NCBI RefSeq assembly: GCF_030209835.1
Contig: NZ_JARVRF010000018.1
Coordinates: 26,217 to 90,216, forward strand
Length of the DNA stretch: 64,000 nucleotides
DNA from: Arthrobacter sp. efr-133-R2A-120
GTDB lineage: Bacteria; Actinomycetota; Actinomycetes; Actinomycetales; Micrococcaceae
Reading direction: 5' to 3'
In this document: piece after piece, positions 24,047 through 32,995 of the stretch
Layout: the number at the start of each line of letters is the position of its first letter
Position numbering within the stretch: position 1 is the stretch's first letter
Translations under genes and position numbers: made by a program
Notes under the pieces: model-generated
What the model was told of the DNA's origin: nothing
Database searches by the model: none
Seen by the model: only the letters and a program-made list of their open reading frames with translations

Positions 24047-26164
24047 ATGACAATCACTTCTTTCGACACCGTCCTTGTCGCTAACCGCGGCGAGATCGCC
24101 TGCCGCGTGATCCGCACCCTGAGGGCGATGGGCATCCGTTCCGTGGCGGTCTACTCAGACGCCGACGCCGGGGCCCGCCACGTGCGCGAAGCAGACACCG
24201 CCGTCCGCATCGGCACAGCTGCGGCAGCGGACAGCTACCTCCGGATCGACGCGATCATCGAGGCCTGCCTGCAAAGCGGCGCCCAAGCTGTCCACCCCGG
24301 CTACGGATTCCTGGCCGAAAACGTGGAGTTCGCCAAGGCCCTGGACGCGGCAGGCATCGCATTCATCGGCCCGGGCATTGATGCCATCGAGATCATGGGC
24401 GACAAGATCCGCTCCAAGAACCACGTCATGTCTTACGGCGTCCCCTGTGTCCCGGGCATCGCCGAACCTGGTTTGAGGGACGAAGCGCTGATCGAGGCGG
24501 CGCCCGGCGTCGGCTTCCCCCTGCTCATCAAGCCCTCGGCCGGGGGCGGTGGCAAGGGCATGCACATCGTGGAGCGGCCCGAGGATATGGCGGCAACGCT
24601 GCTCACGGCCCGACGCGTGGCGGCGAGCGCCTTCGGTGACGACACCCTGTTCCTGGAGCGGCTCATCCAGGCGCCCCGGCACATAGAGGTTCAGGTCCTC
24701 GCCGACAACCACGGCAACGTGATCCACCTCGGCGAGCGCGAATGTTCGCTCCAGCGCCGCCACCAAAAAGTCATCGAGGAAGCACCGTCCCCCTTGCTGG
24801 AGTCCCTCGCGAACGGGGCCGAGGTCCGGGCGCGGATCGGTGAGGCCGCCTGCCAGGCTGCCCGAAGCGTCAAGTACAGCGGTGCCGGCACGGTGGAATT
24901 CCTCGTCTCGGACCAGGATCCGGAGCACTTCTTCTTCATGGAGATGAACACCCGCCTCCAGGTGGAGCACCCTGTCACGGAACTGGTGACGGGCGTCGAT
25001 CTGGTCGAATGGCAAGTGCGCATCGCCGCGGGTGAGGTCCTCACGGTGGCGCAGCCCGACGTCGTGCTTGACGGTCACGCGGTAGAGTCGCGCGTCTACG
25101 CGGAGGTGCCCGAACGCGGTTTCATGCCATCCATCGGCGAGATCGTGACGCTCCGGGAACGGGCAAGCAACGATCCGCACGTCCGCGTCGACTCCGCCAT
25201 GCTGCCGGGACTGTCCGTCACCGGCGACTACGATCCCATGCTCGCGAAGGTCATTGCGTGGGGCCCGGACCGCAAAGCAGCACTGGACACCCTGGACCAC
25301 GCGCTCGGGGACTACACCCTCTTGGGTGTGCACACCAACGTCGAGTACCTGCGGCTCCTGATCAACGACGACGACGTCCGCGCCGGCCGCCTCGACACCG
25401 GCTTGATTGAGCGCAAGCTGGAGGGAATGGAGTTCCGCCAAGTGACCGACGTCGAGCTGGTCGCCGCGGCGATACTGAGCCGTCAGGTCTTGGCTCCGGC
25501 CGGAACGGCAGCACCCTGGAACGCCGCCGACGGCTGGCGCGTCGGCGCGCCCGCACCGTGGAAGACCACGGTCGGACGTCCCGACGGCGGACTGGCCACC
25601 GTGGGATTGACGGTGAACGGGCCGGGCTTCACCGCCCGCGTGGAAAGCGGCGTCGAGCACTCTGCCGTCATGCGGCCGGGACCCTCGGGACATGCCGTGC
25701 TGGTGCTCGACGGCGTCGAGCACCATTTCGCGCACGGCTCACCATCTCCGGGGCCAGGGACACGCGAACTCTGGCTCGGCAGCGACGGCTGGTCCTGCCG
25801 GCTGGAGATCCTGGACCGCGAGGCCCGGCTCCAACGCATCCTCGCTGGCATCCAGCGCGAAGAAGGCGCCGCGGATCCCGAAGTCCGGTCTCCCATGCCG
25901 GGAACCGTGGTCTCCGTTTCGGTGCACAACGGCGACCACGTGGAAGCAGGCCAGGTCCTCCTTGCCGTGGAGGCGATGAAGATGGAACACCAATTGGTGG
26001 CGTCGGTGTCCGGCACCGTGCACCTCAGCAGCAAGACCGGGGACCTCGTCAAGGCCGACCAGGTCCTCGCCACGATCCACGTTGCGGCGGAACCCACCCC
26101 CGAGGCCACAGCGGAACCCGCCCTTGAAGTTACAGCAGAGAACCAGAAAGACGAGGAAGTCTAG
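24047..26164 (+). CDS. acyl-CoA carboxylase biotin-containing alpha subunit, methylcrotonyl-CoA type
   Basis: The 705-residue protein has a biotin carboxylase domain (VLVANRGEIACRVIRTLRAMG at the start, ATP-binding GGGGKGMHIV near residue 165, EMNTRLQVEHPVTE near 302) and a C-terminal biotinyl domain with EAMKMEHQLVA (biotin Lys near residue 644). It carboxylates biotin with bicarbonate and ATP; the beta subunit four bases upstream completes the reaction. A roughly 150-residue middle domain links the two parts, as in MccA. The position between the beta subunit and an acyl-CoA dehydrogenase supports methylcrotonyl-CoA as substrate. Confidence 0.94.
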   Translation: MTITSFDTVLVANRGEIACRVIRTLRAMGIRSVAVYSDADAGARHVREADTAVRIGTAAAADSYLRIDAIIEACLQSGAQAVHPGYGFLAENVEFAKALDAAGIAFIGPGIDAIEIMGDKIRSKNHVMSYGVPCVPGIAEPGLRDEALIEAAPGVGFPLLIKPSAGGGGKGMHIVERPEDMAATLLTARRVAASAFGDDTLFLERLIQAPRHIEVQVLADNHGNVIHLGERECSLQRRHQKVIEEAPSPLLESLANGAEVRARIGEAACQAARSVKYSGAGTVEFLVSDQDPEHFFFMEMNTRLQVEHPVTELVTGVDLVEWQVRIAAGEVLTVAQPDVVLDGHAVESRVYAEVPERGFMPSIGEIVTLRERASNDPHVRVDSAMLPGLSVTGDYDPMLAKVIAWGPDRKAALDTLDHALGDYTLLGVHTNVEYLRLLINDDDVRAGRLDTGLIERKLEGMEFRQVTDVELVAAAILSRQVLAPAGTAAPWNAADGWRVGAPAPWKTTVGRPDGGLATVGLTVNGPGFTARVESGVEHSAVMRPGPSGHAVLVLDGVEHHFAHGSPSPGPGTRELWLGSDGWSCRLEILDREARLQRILAGIQREEGAADPEVRSPMPGTVVSVSVHNGDHVEAGQVLLAVEAMKMEHQLVASVSGTVHLSSKTGDLVKADQVLATIHVAAEPTPEATAEPALEVTAENQKDEEV

Positions 26165-26166
26165 CC

Positions 26167-27330
26167 ATGGCAAGTTTTGAACTCACCGAGGAATACCAGG
26201 ACCTGAGCGACTCCGTCCGGGAATTCGCCGACGAGGTAGTGGCACCGGTGTCCACCAAGCACGACGAGGAACACAGCTTCCCGTACGAGGTAGTCAAGCA
26301 GATGGGCGAGATGGGCCTTTTCGGCCTGCCCTTCCCTGAAGAGTTCGGCGGCATGGGCGGAGACTACTTCGCGCTCGCCCTCGCGCTGGAACAGCTGGGC
26401 CGGGTTGACCAGTCCGTGGCGATCACCCTCGAAGCAGGCGTCTCGCTGGGCGCCATGCCGGTGTACCGCTTCGGCACGCAGGAGCAGAAAGAACACTGGC
26501 TGCCCCAGCTGACCTCGGCCGAAGCGCTCGCGGGCTTCGGCCTGACCGAGCCGGAAGCTGGCTCGGACGCCGGAGGGACCAAAACGAACGCCCACCTCGA
26601 GGACGGCCGCTGGGTCATCAACGGCAACAAGGAGTTCATCACCAACTCCGGGACTGACATCACGCGCCTCGTCACCGTCACCGCCGTCACCGGGCAGCAC
26701 GAACGCAAGGACGGGAGCATCAAGAAGGAAATCTCCACCATCCTGGTTCCCACCGACACGCCCGGTTTCACCGCGGAAAAGGCCTACAACAAGGTGGGCT
26801 GGAACGCCTCCGACACGCACCCGCTCACACTGAACAACGTCCGGGTGCCCGAGGAGAACCTGCTTGGTGTCCGGGGACGTGGTTACGCCAACTTCCTGTC
26901 CATCCTGGACGAAGGCCGTATCGCCATCGCCGCGCTCGCCACCGGTGCGGCACAGGGCTGCGTCGACTTGTCCGTGAAGTACGCCAAGGAACGTGTGGCC
27001 TTCGGCCAGAACATCGGCAAGTACCAGGCCATCCAGTTCAAGATCGCCCGCATGCAGGCACGGGCCCACACGGCACGCCTGGCCTACTACGATGCGGCCG
27101 CGAGGATGCTGGCCGGCAAGCGGTTCAAGACCGAAGCGGCCATCGCTAAGATGGTCGCAGGCGAGGCAGCCATGGACAACGCACGGGACGCCACCCAGGT
27201 GTTCGGTGGCTATGGCTTCATCAACGAATTCACGGTGGCACGGCACTACCGCGACTCCAAGATCCTGGAAGTCGGGGAAGGCACCACCGAGGTCCAGTTG
27301 ATGCTCATCGCCCGCGAGCTGGGCCTTTAA
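26167..27330 (+). CDS. acyl-CoA dehydrogenase of the leucine operon
   Basis: This 387-residue flavoenzyme has the family blocks FGLTEPEAGSDAGGTKT, KERVAFGQNIGKYQAIQFKIA and QVFGGYGFINEFTVARHYRD, followed by EVGEGTTEVQLMLIARELG. By position it should oxidise isovaleryl-CoA to 3-methylcrotonyl-CoA. However, Glu is present in the C-terminal G-E-G-T-T-E-V block, the usual base position of short-chain enzymes. Classical isovaleryl-CoA dehydrogenase has Ala there and uses a Glu elsewhere. So it may act on isobutyryl- or 2-methylbutyryl-CoA, or on several branched substrates. It starts two bases after the alpha subunit stop. The comparable mycobacterial gene is fadE19. Confidence 0.93.
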   Translation: MASFELTEEYQDLSDSVREFADEVVAPVSTKHDEEHSFPYEVVKQMGEMGLFGLPFPEEFGGMGGDYFALALALEQLGRVDQSVAITLEAGVSLGAMPVYRFGTQEQKEHWLPQLTSAEALAGFGLTEPEAGSDAGGTKTNAHLEDGRWVINGNKEFITNSGTDITRLVTVTAVTGQHERKDGSIKKEISTILVPTDTPGFTAEKAYNKVGWNASDTHPLTLNNVRVPEENLLGVRGRGYANFLSILDEGRIAIAALATGAAQGCVDLSVKYAKERVAFGQNIGKYQAIQFKIARMQARAHTARLAYYDAAARMLAGKRFKTEAAIAKMVAGEAAMDNARDATQVFGGYGFINEFTVARHYRDSKILEVGEGTTEVQLMLIARELGL

Positions 27331-27349
27331 CCGTCAGGGAAGGTAAACG

Positions 27350-28117
27350 ATGATCGACAAAGTTGTTGCCAGCGCCGCGGAAGCGGTGAAAGACATCCAC
27401 GACGGTGCCTCTCTCGCCGTCGGTGGGTTCGGCTTGTGCGGTATCCCGGTGGCGCTGATCGATGCGCTCCACCATCAAGGCACCAAGGACCTTGAAACAG
27501 TCAGCAACAACTGCGGCGTGGACGACTGGGGCCTGGGCATCCTGCTGAAGGACGGACGGATCCGCCGGACCATCAGTTCCTATGTTGGTGAGAACAAGGA
27601 GTTCGCGCGGCAGTACCTCGCCGGTGAACTCGAGGTGGTCCTCACACCGCAAGGCACCCTCGCCGAGAAACTGCGTGCCGGCGGGGCCGGAATCCCCGCG
27701 TTCTTCACGGCGGCCGGCGTCGGGACGCAGGTTTCGGAAGGCGGTCTGCCGCAAAAGTACGACGCCGACGGCAACGTGGCGATCGCATCCTCACCTAAGG
27801 AAGTGCGCACCTTCAACGGGGCGGACTATGTCCTGGAGGAATCCCTGACACCCGATTTCGGACTGGTCCACGCCTGGAAGGGGGACCGCCACGGGAACCT
27901 CGTCTTCCACGCGACGGCTATGAACTTCAATCCACTGTGCGCCATGGCGGCCCGGATCACCATCGCCGAGGTCGAAGAGCTTGTGGAACCCGGCGAACTC
28001 GATCCGCAACATATCCACACCCCGGGCATCTTCGTCCAGCGGGTCGTGGTTGCACCGGACACGGAGAAACGCATCGAAAAGCGGACCGTCGCGTTGACCG
28101 GGAAGACAGGAGCGTAG
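27350..28117 (+). CDS. CoA-transferase subunit A, succinyl-CoA:3-oxoacid type
   Basis: The 255-residue protein carries the CoA-transferase signature [20 protein letters not shown] and later [21 protein letters not shown]. With subunit B it should move CoA from succinyl-CoA to acetoacetate, giving acetoacetyl-CoA that thiolase can cleave. In this operon acetoacetate would come from the last step of leucine breakdown. AGGGAAGG lies ahead of the ATG at 27350. A 3-oxoadipate CoA-transferase is the nearest alternative, but no aromatic-pathway genes are nearby. Confidence 0.92.
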   Translation: MIDKVVASAAEAVKDIHDGASLAVGGFGLCGIPVALIDALHHQGTKDLETVSNNCGVDDWGLGILLKDGRIRRTISSYVGENKEFARQYLAGELEVVLTPQGTLAEKLRAGGAGIPAFFTAAGVGTQVSEGGLPQKYDADGNVAIASSPKEVRTFNGADYVLEESLTPDFGLVHAWKGDRHGNLVFHATAMNFNPLCAMAARITIAEVEELVEPGELDPQHIHTPGIFVQRVVVAPDTEKRIEKRTVALTGKTGA

Positions 28118-28119
28118 CC

Positions 28120-28872
28120 ATGGAATCGAACATCACCCAGGATGTGCCGCCGCGTCCCGAGGCAGTCAGGCACGAGTACCGCCGCGCCGGCGCCGAACAC
28201 CACGAGGGCAAAGGCTGGACGCGGAACGAACTGGCCGCCCGCGTAGCGCGCGAACTCAGCAACGGGCAGTACGTCAACCTCGGGATCGGCATGCCCACCC
28301 TGATTCCCAACTACATCCCTGACGGGGTCGAGGTGATCCTGCATTCCGAGAACGGGATCCTGGGCGTCGGCCCTTACCCGGCCGAGGACGCCGTGGACCC
28401 CGACCTGATCAATGCCGGCAAGGAAACGGTTACCGTCAACGCGGGCGCCGCGTTCTTTGACTCGGCCACCTCGTTCGGCATGATCCGTGGCGGCCATGTG
28501 GACGTCGCCGTGCTGGGCGCCATGGAGGTCGCGGCCAACGGGGACCTGGCCAATTGGATGATCCCGGGCAAAATGGTCAAGGGCATGGGCGGCGCCATGG
28601 ACCTGGTGTTCGGCGCCAAGCGGGTGATCGTGATGATGGAGCACGTGGACCGCAACGGCAAGCCCAAGATCGTCAAGGAATGCTCGTTGCCCGTCACGGG
28701 GAAAGGCTGCGTGGACCGGATCATCACCGACCTCGCCGTGATCGACGTCGTCTCCGAAGGCGGGGCGTCGAGGCTCGTCCTGCGCGAGTTGGCACCGAAT
28801 GTCTCCGCCGAGGACGTGGCGGCCGCGACCGGCGTCGAGCTTTTCGAAGAGGACCAGGAACTGACTGTATGA
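28120..28872 (+). CDS. CoA-transferase subunit B, succinyl-CoA:3-oxoacid type
   Basis: The 250-residue protein has [20 protein letters not shown] and [13 protein letters not shown]; the Glu in S-E-N-G forms the thioester intermediate of class I CoA-transferases. The frame is open further upstream over the subunit A gene, but the ATG at 28120 is chosen because it follows the subunit A stop by two bases and has ACAGGAG ahead. The first 35 residues ([20 protein letters not shown]) form an unusual polar extension before the fold. Its stop overlaps the MaoC gene by four bases. Confidence 0.92.
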   Translation: MESNITQDVPPRPEAVRHEYRRAGAEHHEGKGWTRNELAARVARELSNGQYVNLGIGMPTLIPNYIPDGVEVILHSENGILGVGPYPAEDAVDPDLINAGKETVTVNAGAAFFDSATSFGMIRGGHVDVAVLGAMEVAANGDLANWMIPGKMVKGMGGAMDLVFGAKRVIVMMEHVDRNGKPKIVKECSLPVTGKGCVDRIITDLAVIDVVSEGGASRLVLRELAPNVSAEDVAAATGVELFEEDQELTV

Positions 28873-29420
28873 CCACGGACGCCGAACAGTCCGGCACGGC
28901 TGAACCCCGGGTCCCCGAACCCCGCATTGTCGAGCAGCGGGGCCTCTATTTCGACGAGCTTGAGGAAGACGTCGTTTACGCCCACCGGCCGGGGCGGACC
29001 GTCACCGAAACGGACAACGTCCTTTTCACTACGTTGACCATGAACACCCAGGCCCTCCACTTGGACTCGGCGTGGAGCGCCAAGCAGCCCTTCGGGCAGA
29101 GGCTCATGAACTCGATGTTCACCTTGTCCACCATGGTGGGACAGTCCGTGACCCAACTGACCCAGGGCACCATCATTGCCCAGCTGGGCCTCACGGACGT
29201 CTCTTTCCCGCACCCCCTCTACCACGGCGATACCCTCTACACCGAGACTGTCATCACCGGGAAACGGGAGTCGTCATCGCGTCCCGGGCAGGGCGTGGTG
29301 ACCATGAAACACACCGGCCGCAACCAGGACGGAAAGATTGTGGCTCTGGCCACGCGCACTTGTCTCATGTGGAGCCGGACCGCGCATCTGGAGGCGCAAC
29401 AGGGGACAATCAATACATGA
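28869..29420 (+). CDS. MaoC-family hydratase
   Basis: The 183-residue protein has a hot-dog fold of the MaoC type: [26 protein letters not shown], then [15 protein letters not shown] and [19 protein letters not shown]. MaoC hydratases add water to 2-enoyl-CoA. In this operon it is the best candidate for 3-methylglutaconyl-CoA hydration, replacing the crotonase-type LiuC of proteobacteria; the comparable M. tuberculosis gene is Rv2499c. The ATG overlaps the CoA-transferase stop by four bases, and its own stop overlaps the lyase start by four. The assignment of the step is inferred from context. Confidence 0.9.
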   Translation: MTTDAEQSGTAEPRVPEPRIVEQRGLYFDELEEDVVYAHRPGRTVTETDNVLFTTLTMNTQALHLDSAWSAKQPFGQRLMNSMFTLSTMVGQSVTQLTQGTIIAQLGLTDVSFPHPLYHGDTLYTETVITGKRESSSRPGQGVVTMKHTGRNQDGKIVALATRTCLMWSRTAHLEAQQGTINT

Positions 29421-30253
29421 CCTTCACCATGGGCCCCGCTCTTCTTTTCTGCCCCGCCGACCGCCCGGAACGCTTCCAAAAGGCCGCCGAGCGTTCCGAC
29501 GCCGTCATCGTGGACCTTGAGGACGCCGTCGCGCCCGCAGACAAGAAGCGGGCCCGGGGCGCCATCCTCGCCCAGCTCGGCTCAGGTGGCGAGACCGCCG
29601 AGCTCGACCCCAGCCGCACAATAGTGCGCGTCAATCCGGTGGGCACTCCGGACTTCGAGAAGGACCTGCACTGCCTCGCGCATACCCCATACCGGACCGT
29701 CATGCTGGCCAAGGCCGAGACCGCCGAACAGTTGAAAGCACTTGAGGGTTACCACGTCATCGCCCTGTGCGAGACGGCCAAAGGGATCGTCAACGCGGCT
29801 GAGATCGCCCAGGCTCCCAACGTCGTCGGGCTCATGTGGGGCGCCGAGGACCTGATCGCCTCGATGGGCGGTTCCTCCAGCCGCAAGGACGACGGCGGCT
29901 ACCGCGCCGTCGCAACGCACTCCCGCTCCACGGTGCTGCTGGCCGCGAAAGCCGCGGGCAAGGAGGCCATCGACTCGGTCTATGTCGACATTCCCGATCT
30001 TGCCGGGCTTGCCGTGGAATCCGCCGACGCAGTGGCCAGTGGATTCGGTGCGAAGGCCTGCATCCACCCGAACCAGGTCGCCGTTGTCCGCGAAGCCTAC
30101 GCTCCGTCGCCCGAGGCCGTCGCAGGGGCCCGGGAGCTGCTTGACGCTGCGGCTGCGGCTGGAACCGGTGTGTTCCAGCACAAGGGCAAAATGGTGGACG
30201 GCCCCATCCTGAAACACGCCGAATCCACGCTACGCAGGGCGCGGCTTTCCTGA
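29417..30253 (+). CDS. CitE-like HpcH/HpaI-family CoA-ester lyase
   Basis: The 278-residue protein has a TIM-barrel lyase pattern: LLFCPADRPERFQKAAERS, the metal-site segment VIVDLEDAVAP, VRVNPVG, ALCETAKGIVNAAEIA, GAEDL and ACIHPNQV. It resembles CitE-type lyases that split malyl- or citramalyl-CoA. The comparable M. tuberculosis enzyme, Rv2498c, also cleaves 3-hydroxy-3-methylglutaryl-CoA, so this protein probably performs the last leucine step, giving acetyl-CoA and acetoacetate. No ordinary HMG-CoA lyase is encoded here. It is the last gene of the operon and converges on the gene at 30289. Confidence 0.9.
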   Translation: MTFTMGPALLFCPADRPERFQKAAERSDAVIVDLEDAVAPADKKRARGAILAQLGSGGETAELDPSRTIVRVNPVGTPDFEKDLHCLAHTPYRTVMLAKAETAEQLKALEGYHVIALCETAKGIVNAAEIAQAPNVVGLMWGAEDLIASMGGSSSRKDDGGYRAVATHSRSTVLLAAKAAGKEAIDSVYVDIPDLAGLAVESADAVASGFGAKACIHPNQVAVVREAYAPSPEAVAGARELLDAAAAAGTGVFQHKGKMVDGPILKHAESTLRRARLS

Positions 30254-30288
30254 AGGGCTGCTCGGGCCGGACCCATTGACGGGCCAGT

Positions 30289-31755
30289 CTATTGACCGCG
30301 CCGTCGTGACCTCGGCAGCGACAACGGGGCGATGACCTCGTAGAGCTCCATCCGGATCCAGCGCTGGCCCGTTTCCCGGAACTCGGCCCTCGTGGCGAAG
30401 CGGTAGAGGAAGCTGCGCGCCCGCACCCAGCGCGGCCGGTCGCCGTCGAACGGGTCCTGGCGCAACAAGCGCAAGGTGGGCGGATCGGCGTCGAGCAGCT
30501 TGCCCAAGAACGCGTAGAACCATTCTTCGTGCACGGTGCGCAAGGGCAGGAACCACATCAGCCAGTCGAGGCGCAGGTGGTATGGCGCCCATTGCCGGGG
30601 CAACCGGCGGACATCGCCGGGCTTGCCCTTGAAGCCGTATTCGCGCCAATCGGCCTCGTCGACGGGAACCTCGGACTGGGTGCCTTCCACCACGATTTCC
30701 ACCCGGTGCCGCGTCACCGTGCCGAACGCCCCGTAAGTGTTGACCAGTTGCCATCGGTTGAAGCTGGCGTTCATGAGCTGCCCCCGCGAGAGCAGGTTGC
30801 GGATGGGCCAATAGCTGAGAACCAGAAGGAGCACCGTCACCGCGAGTACGACGGCGAGCCACCACACCGGGGTCTGCGGAACCGCCGCTGCCGGGTTCCG
30901 CCGCTGCGGGATGAAAGGCAGCACAGCGTGGGCGACCGGGTCGCTCACCGCAGCAAAGGCAAGCACGATCGCGGACCAATTGAGCCACGCGAAATTTCCG
31001 CTCCCCACCAGCCAAAGCTGCGTGAAGACGACAATTCCGGCAGCAATGGTGGCCAGCGGCTGCGGCGCGAACAGGAAGAACGGCACCACCAGCTGGGCGA
31101 AGTGGTTGCCGAGCACTTCCATGCGGTGCATCGCTTTGGGCAGGAGATGCGCCTGGCGGCTCAACGGCCCCGGCATGGGCTGCGTCTCGTGGTGGTAGTA
31201 CAGGGCGGTTAAATCACGCCACTCGCTTCCGCCATGGATCTTGATCATGCCCGCGCCGAATTCCAGCCTGAACAGCAGCCACACGAGCAGGACGAGGATG
31301 GTCCTGGGCGGGGGAGTCTGATCCGAACCGAGGAAGCCGACGGTGAAGCCCATTTCCAGCAGCAGCATCTCCCAGCCGAAGCCGTAGAAGGTCTGGCCTA
31401 CGTTGACGATCGACATGTAGAGCAACCACAAAACCAGGAACGCCGCCAAGGGAAGCCACGGCGGGCCCAGCTGCGGCAGCCCGCCCACGAGAACCAATGA
31501 AACGGCAAGCCCGGCGGCGCATACGGCACGGAGCAAAGTGTCCGAATACTTCCAGCGGAAGAGGCTGGGCCTGCGCAAGATCCTGTGGCCGTCCACGTAC
31601 CGCGGGACAGGCAGGAGCCCGCGTTCGCCAAGGAGCGCGGGAAACTGGTTGAGGCTGGACAGGAACGCGATGAAATAGAGCGTGGCCGTGCCACGCTGGA
31701 GCACCTGCCGGGCGAATTCATAGTCCGGCGCCTCGAACCACGAGACCCAGTCCAC
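30289..31755 (-). CDS. lipase maturation factor (LMF)-like membrane protein
   Basis: This 488-residue protein has about nine membrane segments and a C-terminal soluble part. Motifs match the LMF1/LMF2 family: GLLPVPRYVD near the start, FRLEFGAGMIKIHGGSEWRD with LTALYYHHETQPMP, and WREYGFKGKPGD followed by APYHLRLDWLMWF. In animals LMF1 helps lipases fold in the endoplasmic reticulum; the role in bacteria is unknown, though secreted enzyme maturation is conceivable. It starts with GTG at 31755, with no ribosome binding site and only 38 bases from the divergent dxr gene. Convergent with the leucine operon. Family assignment is firm; function is not. Confidence 0.85.
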   Translation of the reverse strand: MDWVSWFEAPDYEFARQVLQRGTATLYFIAFLSSLNQFPALLGERGLLPVPRYVDGHRILRRPSLFRWKYSDTLLRAVCAAGLAVSLVLVGGLPQLGPPWLPLAAFLVLWLLYMSIVNVGQTFYGFGWEMLLLEMGFTVGFLGSDQTPPPRTILVLLVWLLFRLEFGAGMIKIHGGSEWRDLTALYYHHETQPMPGPLSRQAHLLPKAMHRMEVLGNHFAQLVVPFFLFAPQPLATIAAGIVVFTQLWLVGSGNFAWLNWSAIVLAFAAVSDPVAHAVLPFIPQRRNPAAAVPQTPVWWLAVVLAVTVLLLVLSYWPIRNLLSRGQLMNASFNRWQLVNTYGAFGTVTRHRVEIVVEGTQSEVPVDEADWREYGFKGKPGDVRRLPRQWAPYHLRLDWLMWFLPLRTVHEEWFYAFLGKLLDADPPTLRLLRQDPFDGDRPRWVRARSFLYRFATRAEFRETGQRWIRMELYEVIAPLSLPRSRRRGQ

Positions 31756-31793
31756 AAACCAACGCTACGCCTGGGGTGCGGGATACTTAAGCA

Positions 31794-32978
31794 ATGCAGC
31801 CGCGCAAGATCATCCTCCTCGGGTCCACTGGTTCCATCGGCACTCAAGCGATTGACGTCGTCGACTCCGCCCCCCATCTCTTCGAGGTCGTGGCGCTGAG
31901 CGCGGGTGGCGGGAACCTGGAACTCATCGCGCAGCAGGCAGTCCACACCAAGGCACAGGCAGTCGGCATCGCCCATGGCGATCCACGCGAACTCCAGAGA
32001 CTCATAGGCGCTGCCGCCTCCGCCGCCGGACTCCGGAACTACGATCCGGCAATCATCACGGGGCCGGATGCATCCACCAAAATTGCCGCGATCGAAGCGG
32101 ACGTCGTGCTCAACGGCATCACGGGGTCCATCGGGCTGGCGCCTACGCTGGCAGCCCTCAAGTCCGGCGCCATCCTGGCTTTGGCGAACAAGGAATCCCT
32201 GATCGTGGGCGGTGCCCTGGTGAAGGCCGCTGCCGCCGTTGACCAAATCGTGCCCGTGGATTCCGAGCACTCGGCCATTGCCCAATGCCTCCGCGCGGGA
32301 ACCGACAAAGAGGTTGAGAAACTCATCCTGACGGCTTCCGGCGGACCTTTCCGGGGCCGCAGCCGGGAGCAACTCCGTGACGTCACCCCGGCCGAGGCCC
32401 TTGCCCACCCCACGTGGGACATGGGCCTCATGGTCACCACCAACTCAGCCAGCCTCGTCAACAAAGGCCTGGAGGTCATCGAAGCGCACCTGCTGTTCGA
32501 CGTCCCCCTGGACAGGATCGACGTCGTGGTGCACCCGCAATCCGTGGTGCACTCCATGGTGGAGTTCGTGGACGGCTCCATCATTGCCCAGGCCTCTCCG
32601 CCGGACATGCGGCTCCCCATTGCCCTCGGCCTCGGGTGGCCGGACCGCGTGCCCGGCGCCGCCAAGGCCTGCGACTGGACCCAGGCGACCAGTTGGACGT
32701 TTGAGCCCCTTGATTCGGTAGCCTTCCCGGCCGTGCAGCTGGCCAAGGGCGCCGCGAAGCAGGGGAGCACCTTTCCCGCCGTCTTCAACGCGGCCAACGA
32801 GGAAGCGGTAGAAGCATTCCATGCCGGCAGGATCCGCTTCACTGACATCGTGGACACGGTGGAGTCCGTCCTCAGCGAACATTCAGGATCCTTGGAGCTG
32901 ACGGTGGACTCGGTGTTGGATGCTGAGAGGTGGGCACGCACGCGCACCCACGATCGTTTAGCCAACAGCACCCTCTAG
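31794..32978 (+). CDS. dxr: 1-deoxy-D-xylulose 5-phosphate reductoisomerase
   Basis: The 394-residue enzyme catalyses the first committed step of the MEP isoprenoid pathway, turning DXP into methylerythritol phosphate with NADPH. It shows [17 protein letters not shown] (NADPH binding), [25 protein letters not shown] (metal and substrate) and [10 protein letters not shown]. The ATG at 31794 has no ribosome binding site; GATACT at 31782-31787 looks like a -10 box, so the message is probably leaderless. The M50 protease gene follows after 17 bases and ispG, another MEP gene, lies 1.8 kb further on. Confidence 0.97.
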   Translation: MQPRKIILLGSTGSIGTQAIDVVDSAPHLFEVVALSAGGGNLELIAQQAVHTKAQAVGIAHGDPRELQRLIGAAASAAGLRNYDPAIITGPDASTKIAAIEADVVLNGITGSIGLAPTLAALKSGAILALANKESLIVGGALVKAAAAVDQIVPVDSEHSAIAQCLRAGTDKEVEKLILTASGGPFRGRSREQLRDVTPAEALAHPTWDMGLMVTTNSASLVNKGLEVIEAHLLFDVPLDRIDVVVHPQSVVHSMVEFVDGSIIAQASPPDMRLPIALGLGWPDRVPGAAKACDWTQATSWTFEPLDSVAFPAVQLAKGAAKQGSTFPAVFNAANEEAVEAFHAGRIRFTDIVDTVESVLSEHSGSLELTVDSVLDAERWARTRTHDRLANSTL

Positions 32979-32995
32979 GAAGCAGTACTTAAGGC

